From Plecoglossus altivelis (Eukaryota > Chordata > Actinopteri > Osmeriformes > Plecoglossidae): a DNA stretch of 64,000 bases. Shown in pieces: positions 1-10,188 of this stretch. The translations under genes were made by a program, and so were the position numbers. The stretch spans positions 10,017,281 through 10,081,280 of the forward strand of contig BROE01000011.1 in assembly GCA_036571765.1 (NCBI GenBank), given 5' to 3'. Within the stretch, counting starts at the first letter, position 1. Every line of letters begins with the position of its first letter. Under the pieces are notes generated by a model. The model had not been told where the DNA came from. It searched no databases and saw nothing but the letters and a program-made list of their open reading frames with translations.

Positions 1-1417
1 TCATCCTCTGATATGTATTCAGTGTCAGGAGACTAATACGTTTGGAAACTGAAGACTGCTACTCCTCGTCTCATTTCTCTATGTCATCACCTCTTCTTTC
101 ATCCTGCCCTCCAGTTTTCCTTCCACTGTCCGAAGTCTCTCTTTTTGGCTGTAGATTTACGCGTCTCTTGGCGTCTCTCTCTGATGATGCAGAAGAGAAA
201 TTGCACAGATTTAATCAGATTCACACCACGCCTTCCCTGACAGCTGGAACAAACAAGCAGTCTCTCTCCCTCTCTCCCTCTCTCCCTCTCTCCCTCTCTC
301 CCTCTCTCCCTCTCACTTCCACAGTTCTTGCCTTCATATCATGTTCTGTCAAAGACAATCGTTGAGCAAGACTTCGAGCACTCTCTTTTCTGTTAGCGCC
401 GAAAACATCGCAAGTCTTTCATTCTAACACCAAACGCGCCACCAGAGAAGTGTTACTTTTTAATTGTCGAGGAGGAAATAAAGGCGGCAAACAGCGGGCT
501 TTGACAGGTGTTCGTCCTTAATTACCCAGTATGCTGTAAATGACTCACACTCTTCACACTCGCACATTACCACACTTCTAAGACCTTCTATTTGTGTCAT
601 TAACACCGTATATTGTATATAAGCCGATCTATTTACGATCAACTCCTTTTTCGCGGACTGATTTCTCCATCTCTCTCTCCAGCTCTATCCCTCGCCGTAT
701 CTCCTATCACCTATTCTCGGGTACAGTCTGTCCTTAGTGTGTGGGTGGAAGAAGAAAATAAGTTGAAGGTGCTGAAGGGGAAGTTGTGTGTGCGAGCGCG
801 CGATGACTATTCTCGCCGACCTATGTGAGAGAATGGAGGTTTGAGGGGAAAGGTTTTGTTTGTTCTTGTTACTGTTTCTTCGTAATCAAAGTTAGGGATG
901 GCAGTGTAGTCTGCATATGATAAGTGATTCTCTGTCACCACTGCGATGGATCCTGGAGATCTGAGACAGGGAGAGTGTATGTATGTCTTGCTGGGAAGAG
1001 TGACGTCAGCAGTGCCACCTGCTACTGTAGGACCAAGGCCAGCGATCCACACACACAGGCAGCAGAGGTCAAACACTCTTCTTTCTCTCTAACAGTATTA
1101 ACAATGTGATTTGCGTAACTGTCTGCACTGAAGCTATTCTAGTACTCTCGTTCACCATCCCACTCTTCCTCCCCCCTATTCTCTCTCTCTCTCTCTATCC
1201 CTCTCTCTCCCTCTCCCTCCGTCTGTCTCTCTTTAAATCCTCTCCCTACATTCTCCCTTACCCAGCTCTCCTCACCCTCCCTATATCTCTGTCTTCATCC
1301 TCCTTCTGTTACCCCTTCCCCCTTTACCACCCCACTCTCTCTATGAGTCATCAGACTGAGATGTTGCTGCGAGGATAGAGCAGAGACACTTGGACTGTAC
1401 CACAACATTGTAACACC

Positions 1418-1465
<48 letters not shown>

Positions 1466-1698
1466 GGTGTTTGTGTGTGAGAGAGAGAGACTGAGACCAT
1501 GGCTGTGTGCGTAACTGTGAGAGTGTGTGCGAAAGAGACTGTAGTTGTGTGTAGAACTGTGAGTGAGTGATGTAAAGTGTGCAGCTGTCTTTCAGTGCAC
1601 AGGAGAGCATTGAATTGTTGAGATGGAGAACATGTCCCTCTCTTACCGTAACCGCAAACACCAGAAGAATGTTCTGGCTCACGTATGGTTTTAAGAAT

Positions 1699-1790
<92 letters not shown>

Positions 1791-2543
1791 TAGAGAGAGT
1801 GTGTGTGTGTGTGTGTACGACCCTGTCCACACTCGCTCAGTGTCTTCACTTCCAGCTTTGCAGACTTGTTCTGGCACATATTGATTGGTTGTTTTGATCT
1901 TTGGCAGGAAATGAGATGGTTGGTCTCAGCACCTGTGTGACCCCAATCACAGAGCGGCTGTAATGATCTGAGCTCTCAGATCTGATAACCTCCAGATCAC
2001 TGCTAGCTTCCTCTGAACTGATCGATACCAGCCATCACTCAACCTCTATTACTGCATCCATGAGAGAAGTTGTGTGTGTGTGTGTGTGTCATTCAATGTG
2101 TGTTTGTCTCTTCATATCTAATTATCAGAGCACCTGTTGTTGAGAACTCGTTTTCCCTCTGTGTTTCCCTCTTGTGGTGTTTTCTGAGGGGCTGAACTCA
2201 GCTGTGTCGTTTTTGTTATCATTCTTTATTAGTTGTGTACTGGTGAAAAATTGTGTTGTGGTGTTTTTTTGTGTGGTGTTGCCATTAAAAGGGTTCGGTC
2301 ACATTCAGGAAGTGTGGTATTGTTCTTTTAATTAGGCTATTATACACCGTGGGAGGCACAGCCCATAATAAGATAATTTAAACTGGATATCTAAGCGAGT
2401 ATCCATAGAGACCGTTGCTATGGCAGCGAAAATCTCATCTCATTAAGAACAAATAAAAATAGCTGTGCAACTCATATGGTCATGACATCCACAGCTGAGA
2501 GGATTGTCTAACACACAGAAGATAACTGTGCCTATGCCTATGC

Positions 2544-2586
<43 letters not shown>

Positions 2587-3011
2587 GTGGATGACCTGTC
2601 AATCACTGTTTGAGTGGAAGCTTGGGGTCCCTAGTTGGAGCTGTAGTCCAAAAAGAGAATGTGTGTGTGTGTGTGTGTGTGTGTGCAGGTTGTTTGAAAC
2701 ACTCCCCTTGGAGTTCCTCCAGAGAGGGGAAGCAACAGAAGGAAAGATAAACAAAGATGGTGGAAGAGAGGAGAGAAAGAAGGGGGTTTGCTTCAAAGAA
2801 AAGATGGTGAGTTGAAGAGATGAACTATGTTGTCAAACATCCGTTACCCACACAACCTCTAACCCTGTGGTGGTTATAACAGGTGTTTTCCGAGCTACTG
2901 CATGCAAGCACACACACACACACACACACACACTCACTCATTCACATACACACACACACACCACAGGCTGTATTACATCTGTTCTGTATGTTTCTAAGCT
3001 GAGTGGGAGAA

Positions 3012-3235
3012 TTGAGCCACCCTCAGTGGCACAGAGTACAGTACACACCACATGACCCAGGGTCTGACCGCTGCAGCCTTGGGTTCAAATCCACCCCAGG
3101 CCCATTGCTGTTTGTCCTTCCCTCTTTCTCTGTCTGTCTTGCTTAAGCTGTCTCTATCCAACGAAGCAAGGAACTGAGTTTTAAAAGGGAGATTGATAAT
3201 GCGTATCTGTTGTCCTGCCAAATAAAATGGCAGAG
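3012..3235 (+). mobile_element. tRNA-derived SINE, degenerate
   Basis: An A-box-like CTCAGTGG lies at about 3022-3029 and a clear B box, GGTTCAAATCC, at 3082-3092, which is the spacing of a tRNA-derived pol III promoter. Downstream comes the body typical of fish SINEs (GGCCCATTGCTGTTTGTC, then pyrimidine-rich sequence) and a tail containing CCAAATAAAATGGCA near 3218-3232. About 60-75 bases between the body and the tail look like an insertion or a diverged section. The ends are approximate. A tRNA gene is excluded because no cloverleaf forms. The family assignment rests on memory of fish SINE structure. Confidence 0.55.
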
Positions 3236-3756
3236 AAGGAAAGTTTACAATACTGCACTGATGGTCTTCATCATAGTCCAAAGACACCTGAGGATAATGT
3301 TCATGCCATTCAATAAGAGGTCTTCTACTTAAGAACACATCTAGGAACAATGACAGGTCATCTAATGAAGCAATACTTGGTAGTCTCCCTAAGTCATTCC
3401 TGTAAAAGACTGTCCAAGGACTATCTAACTGTAACTGATGTAACAAGCTGAGTCAGAAAACACACACGGACGCGCACGCACGCACGCACGCACAGACAAA
3501 CAGCTGTGCTTGGATGTACTTTATATAAGAGGGCAGCCATGGGCTATTTGTATTCCCTGCAATGAGGAAATAAGCGCCACATAGTCTCTTCAATGCTTTT
3601 AAACCACCCGTCAAGCAGGTGTCTAGTGTAATGTACTGTATGGCTGTGTGCGTGAGAGAGAGAGACTCATTATAAAGACACTCCTATTAAGTGCGCGTGC
3701 GTTAGAGTATGATTTGCGTACGGGGGCGTGGGTGGAGAGGAAGAAAGAGGAGGAAG

Positions 3757-3928
<172 letters not shown>

Positions 3929-3939
3929 ACGGGATCTAA

Positions 3940-4096
3940 ATAGAGAGGCTGCTAAGTGCGCTGACACCGCCAGTGAAAAGAAAGCATCGCACGGCGAACA
4001 AGGACTCTACTAAACGAGCAACATACGGAACCGTCCAGACGCATTCAATCTTGACGAAGACACCGTAACATATACCCGCGGATTCGTCACCTGGAG
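3940..4096 (+). other. arpp21: Probable first noncoding exon of arpp21
   Basis: A non-repetitive stretch follows the GA tract and ends in a strong donor (CTGGAG, then GTAAAT at 4097). It has no long open frame and precedes the coding exons on the same strand, as expected for a 5' UTR exon. The 5' limit is a guess. Transcript data would be needed to confirm that it splices to the exon at 6148. Confidence 0.4.
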
Positions 4097-4392
4097 GTAA
4101 ATTAACGCTTTGAAAATGTATGGTTTTGTTGTTTATGTTGCCTCATTGAGAGGTAGACTACACGCCGTATAGCCTACTATTGAATATACAGTACCCGATT
4201 CTGACAACTGTTTGTGTTAGTTGGATGTATTCGAACAATGGCTAAAATTGCCAACCTCTTTCGTGTATTGCCAGTTTTCCACTTTGAATTTAGTTCATAG
4301 ATCGCGATATTACGGCTCTCTGTAGAATAGACAATCAACGCCGATGTTCTGGCAGCATGTCTTTATCTCGGTGTAGTGGTCCTGTCTTATAC

Positions 4393-4581
4393 CTGCACCT
4401 GGTCTTTACTGTAAGTGACTTTGAGCAGTGCCCTGTATCGCGTGCGTCTGTGCGGTGTGGCCACCACTTCCTCGCGGTGGCCCAGTGCAGCTGACAGCAT
4501 GATGAAGTCCACTAGCAGGAGGTCCTCAATCGTTGTAAAAATAGCGCGAGTGTCAGCTTCGCCAACAGAATGCGATGCGCT
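4393..4581 (-). other. Unidentified coding-like candidate exon
   Basis: On the minus strand an open stretch of 189 bases (63 codons) is bounded upstream by an AG acceptor (GCGTCAG just above 4581) and downstream by a GT donor (GTATAAG from 4392 down), phase 0 at both ends. It would encode a peptide running from SASHSVGEADTR to TYSKDQVQ. Codon choice in the second half looks like real vertebrate coding sequence (many CTG, GTG, GAG, GAC). I do not recognise the peptide and see no partner exons, so chance is a serious alternative. Confidence 0.25.
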
Positions 4582-5028
4582 CTGACGCACACAGACATAC
4601 ACACAGGCAAACACAGGTCAGACAGCACACCGTCACTCCGCACTTACCAACATCATCCAACATATTCGTCCAATTTACTCAATACCATTTCCAATTACTT
4701 TAATAACTCTTTTCATTTGAAACCACGATAGGACGCACTCGTTTGATTTAAGTACCCGTGCCTGTTAAGAGTATACTGATGAACTAGCCAGATATTACAC
4801 AGCTTTTGACTTCTTCCAGACTCGAAGCATTCTAGCGCAGCAGATGGATGATGATGATGATGATCCTGGTGCGCGCGGTCCCAGCTCCCCGCTGCCATCC
4901 GTCACGCGCTAATGAGCGTGTCGCAGCTTTCCCTCTCGAGCAGCGCTTCTTTTGCAGCTCTAACCTCCTGATATCCCGCTTAAATGGTCGACTTCATACA
5001 AATCAAGCGCTATGGATTCGCTCTGATG

Positions 5029-5032
<4 letters not shown>

Positions 5033-5089
<57 letters not shown>
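5033..5089. repeat. (TC)n microsatellite
   Basis: Nearly pure TC dinucleotide run inside the presumed first intron of arpp21. The rest of 4097-6147 shows no recognised exon apart from the candidate at 4393-4581. It does contain CA/TG tracts near 5550-5620 and 5749-5772. Confidence 0.9.
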
Positions 5090-5093
<4 letters not shown>

Positions 5094-6147
5094 TTTCCTC
5101 GCTCTTTGTCTTTCCCTCTCCCTCTCTCATCTTTACGTCTGTGATCTCTGTCACTTGTTATTTCTCAGACACTCTCTTTCCACCTCTCCGCCACACTGTT
5201 TATTCATTCCATTTCCCCACCAGCAACTCAATCGCTTCAGTGTGCTTCTCTCCATCTTTTTTGCAGTTCTCTCCATCCATCTCTGTTATGCCTCACAGCT
5301 CACTAGCCTCTTCCTATCTCCGCATCTCTCTCTCCTCCACGTTCATTTCTTCCAAGGGGCATAACCATGTCTGGTCTGGTGGTCTATCAATTCAAGATGT
5401 AAGACTAGACTACAGATGAAACCTCTTCAATGTTCTGTTCTAAACAATGTAACCGGTAAACCCAGGGCACTCTTGGAACCAGACTGACAGACGTGTCCTC
5501 GACAGCCAATGTTTGTTACCCGGTATACCACGCCAGTCATTAGTCATTATATGTGTGTGTGTATGTGTGTGTGTGTGTATGCACATGTGTGGGTGTCCGT
5601 ATGTGCGTGTGTGTCTGCGTGCATGCGACCACTGAATTCCCACTCTTGGGATCAGTAGCTCAGTAGCAAGGCATTCTGGGAATATCACAGCCAGCAGATC
5701 GAATGATGCCCCCCACAGCTGCTGTTACTAAGAAAAGCCAGAGAGCGCACACACACACACACACACACACACAAGCACACACTGTCCAAACACATTGACA
5801 AGCACACATTTACACATCAGACTCTCACACACAAATACACACATACTATTTGATCTGTGATACTCATGATATCATGCTGACAGAGAAATGAACTCTGGAC
5901 AGCAGCGATCTGTCACATGCTGGGATGGGTCTATTTTATATCCTACATGTACAGACAACAGCTGACTTCCTCTTAATTTGCTTTCCACCCTCCCTCTTTC
6001 CTTCATGTACACACACATTATGTCACATTCATAGCGACCTCCTTCGTCTGGACAACTGTACCATCCGTTTTGAAACCCTCACAGTGTCCTTAACACCCCC
6101 TGTGTGTTAAGGACGTCTCAAGTTTTTATCCTCTCTGTGTGTTTCAG

Positions 6148-6237
6148 GTTTTCGTTTCCGTCTACTCCTGGGAACATGGAATATCTGAGTACTTACATCA
6201 TCTGAGAGACCGCTTCTTATAAACATCATACGTACAG
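6148..6237 (+). other. arpp21: Probable second 5' UTR exon of arpp21 with a short uORF
   Basis: The 90-base segment has a good acceptor (TGTGTTTCAG up to 6147) and a strong donor (GTGAGA from 6238). It contains a complete 9-codon open frame, ATG at 6176 to TGA at 6205, upstream of the main ATG at 6338. It is assigned to arpp21 by strand and position only. Confidence 0.45.
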
Positions 6238-6337
6238 GTGAGACATGCTTATAAACACGCGCGCGGGCGCACACACGCACACAAACACAGAAAACCCTGA
6301 ACATGACCCCCAGGTATGTGTCTGGTGTAGGTCAGAG

Positions 6338-7500
6338 ATGTCTGACGGGAATCCAGGAAGCCAGGAGGGCCTCCAGGAATCGTCTTTTCTAAGGTCATGT
6401 GACCTGACTCCCCCTGCTCTCGGCTGCCCCTCCCCTTTGCCATGTGCACCCTCCTGCTGCATCAAGACAGAGGGGGAGGGCAGTGACCATGACAACGGAA
6501 AGCAGGAACAGCAGGTGAGGCTGCTAGCTACTCACCCCCACTTGGAAATAAGATTTCATCTCTACCTCCACCCTCCACCGCCAACCCCTCACCACAAATC
6601 TTTGTCACATCTTTTCCTCTCTCACTCATCCCATTCATGCTGTCACCAAACACATTTTCCCTCTGGCAACCACTCCTAAACACCTCTATTTGTCACTCAT
6701 AAACAGGCATGTAACCAGGGGCAACCCAAGAGAAGGCTTAAGGTAGGCCCAACTGGGATACTTGAGTTGTACTCATCGAATTGAATGTCAAGCATGCTAG
6801 CTCTGCATGTCTAGTACAGTTGTACTTACGCTAATTGTTATTTGTTTCAGGCCAAAGGGAGACTAGTGAGGAGTATGGCTATTTGTGAAGAGTCCTTCGC
6901 TTCAGATGCTGTGCAGGAAAGCCAGCTAGTGTGTACACACACATGCACAAACACACACACACACACACACACATGAACACACACACACACACACTCAGAC
7001 AAAGGCAGCTGTTCTTAGTCCCCACCTCTGATGTTTCAGGGTTCGTCTGACATGAACATCCTGTCTGGTTACCATGACGATGAGGAAGTTTCCTGTCGAG
7101 GAGACGAGCAGGAGAAAACCAAAGATTCAAAGAGGCCACCGCTATCCAAAGGTGTGTTTGTGTGTGTATGCGTGTGTGTGTGTGTGTCTGTGTGTGTATG
7201 CGTGTGTGTGTGTGTGACCAAGACACAAAGCAAAGGGAAGGCGTTTGTCCTCCTGATTGTGTTGAAATATTGCTTGGTTCCTTGTGCAGAGTCTAGTCTG
7301 GAGTATAAAGACTCCACAGGGATAGACCTGGACCAGTTCATCATGGACACGCTCAACAGCAACCCCAGGGACAAGATGATGCTGCTAAAACTAGAGCAAG
7401 ACATGATCGACTACATCACCAGCAATAAGTAAGCATGACTGTGTGTTTGTGTGGGTGGATGGGCGTGTAGATTTGTGTATGTGTGTTTGTGGGGTCGTGA

Positions 7501-7535
<35 letters not shown>

Positions 7536-7954
7536 GTTGTTGTTGTGTGTGAGTTTTTTTACATTTGACATTGGGCATAATCTTAGTCCAGCTGTCTAAC
7601 AGCCTGTCTGCCCTCTCTACCCTGTCTACCCTCTCTACCCTGTCTACCCTGTCTACCCTCTCTGCCCTCTCTACCCTCTCTGCCCTCCCTACCCTCTCTA
7701 CCCTGTCTACCTTGTCTGCTAGTCCCTTCAAGAAGTTTCCTCACATGTCCTCCTACCACCGTATGCTGGTTCACCGCGTGGCGGCCTACTTTGGAATGGA
7801 ACACAACGTGGACCAGACAGGCAAAGCTGTCATCATCAACAAGACCAGCAACACACGCATGTACGCTCGCCCGTGTGTGTTTCTGTGCGCCTTCTTGGAA
7901 GAGCTCTGCAAAGCTGTTGTGTTTGATGTTCATCTGAATGTTTCTGAATGTGTA

Positions 7955-8002
<48 letters not shown>

Positions 8003-10150
8003 CGTCTGCTCAGACCTGAGCAGAGGTTTATAGAGATGGTTCAGGAGGAGAAAGGAGAGGAGATTCAGTGGAGAGCCATACTGAAGAGAGACAACAGCTC
8101 AGAAGACCAGGTATTCAATCATCTGTGTTACACCACATGCACAAACCACACACACACACAACCACACATGAACACCACACACACAGTCAGACAAACGGCA
8201 GTGTTCTTAGTCCCCACCTCTGATGTTTCAGGGTTCGTCTGACATGAACATCCTGTCTGGTTACCATGACAATGAGGAAGTTTCCTGTCGAGGAGACGAG
8301 CAGGAGAAAACCAAAGATTCAAAGAGGCCACCGCTATCCAAAGGTGTGTTTGTGTGTGTATTCGCGTGCTGTTGTTGTGTTGTTCTGTTGTGTATGCGTG
8401 TGTGTGTGTGTGACCAAGACACAAAGCAAAGGGAAGGCGTTTGTCCTCCTGATTGTGTTGAAATATTGCTTGGTTCCTTGTGCAGAGTCTAGTCTGGAGT
8501 ATAAAGACTCCACAGGGATAGACCTGGACCAGTTCATCATGGACACGCTCAACAGCAACCCCAGGGACAAGATGATGCTGCTAAAACTAGAGCAAGACAT
8601 GATCGACTACATCACCAGCAATAAGTAACGCATGACTGTGGTTTGTGGTGAAGGCGTCTATTTGTGTACTTTTGTGTGTGTGCGTGAATGTGTTTGTGTG
8701 TGTGTGTGTGTTTTGTGCTTGTTGTGTGTGAGTTTTTTTACATTTGACATTGGGCATAATCTTAGTCCAGCTGTCTAACAGCCTGTCTGCCCTCTCTACC
8801 CTGTCTACCCTGTCTACCCTGTCTACCCTGTCTACCCTGTCTACCCTGTCTACCCTGTCTACCCTGTCTACCCTGTCTACCCTGTCTACCCTGTCTACCC
8901 TGTCTACCCTCTCTACCCTGTCTACCTTGTCTGCTAGTCCCTTCAAGAAGTTTCCTCACATGTCCTCCTACCACCGTATGCTGGTTCACCGCGTGGCGGC
9001 CTACTTTGGAATGGAACACAACGTGGACCAGACAGGCAAAGCTGTCATCATCAACAAGACCAGCAACACACGCATGTACGCTCGCCCGTGTGTGTTTCTG
9101 TGCGCCTTCTTGGAAGAGCTCTGCAAAGCTGTTGTGTTTGATGTTCATCTGAATGTTTCTGAATGTGTATGTGTGCGTGTGTTTGTGTGGTGTGTTGTGT
9201 GGTTGTGTGTGTGTGGATGGATGGAGGGATGGATGGAGAGGGGTAGGGACTGAGGGGGGAGGAGAAAGGAGAGGAGATTCAGTGGAGAGCCATACTGAAG
9301 AGAGACAACAGCTCAGAAGACCAGTAATTCAATCATCTAGCTGCCTGCTGCCTGCTGCCTGCCTGCCTGCCTGCCTGCCGCCTGCCTGTCTTCTGTCTGT
9401 CTCTCCTTGTCTGTTGTCCTGTCTGTCCTGATTGATGCCTCCTGCCTTGGCTGCTCCTGCCTGCCTGTCCCTGCCTGCCTGCCTCCTGTCGTCTGCTGTC
9501 TGCTTCTGTCTGTTGACGCCTCCTGCCTGCCTGCCTGCTTGCTGCACATCTGCCTACCTGCCTCTGCCTGCCTTGTCTTCTGTCGTGTCTTCTGTCGTTC
9601 TGTCGTGTCTGCCTGTCTTTAATCTGCTGTCCTGCCAGCCGGCTTCTGTCTGGCTTCTGTCTGTCTGTCTGTCTGTTTATTTCTCCTGGTGTTTCTGACA
9701 TGTCTTCATCTGCCTCCCTCAGGCCAGACTCCACCCCTTACATGAGGAGAGGCGGAGCAAGTCCATGGAGGAGAGAGAGGAAGATTACCAGAGAGCACGA
9801 GACCGGATCTTCAACCAGGAGGTGAGCGAGCGCACATACACACGTATGTATACATTCACTCACTCACACACACAGACACACACACACATATGTATGTATT
9901 CACTCACACTCTCACACACACATACACACACTCACACACACACATACACACGTGTGTATGCATTCACTCACATGCTCACACACACACACACATACACACG
10001 TATGTATTCATTCACACACACGCTCACACACACTCACACACACACACACATACACACGTATGTATGCATTCACACACACGCTCACACACACATACACACA
10101 CACATACACACGTATGTATGCATTCACACACACGCTCACACACACACATA

Positions 10151-10188
<38 letters not shown>

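Noticed and set aside
1417..1464. Regular short repeats that might suggest an array such as CRISPR (also 9339-9680 and 52925-53400)
   Set aside because: These are simple microsatellites and minisatellites in a vertebrate genome, with no spacer structure and no cas genes.
2994..3446. A 150-codon minus-strand open frame
   Set aside because: It runs through the tRNA-derived SINE in antisense and has no recognisable domain; the SINE explains about half of it.
5640..5715. Possible second tRNA-derived SINE (GATCAGTAGCTCAGTAG)
   Set aside because: Only an A-box-like match is present; the B-box position reads CAGATCGAATGATG, too degenerate to support a call.
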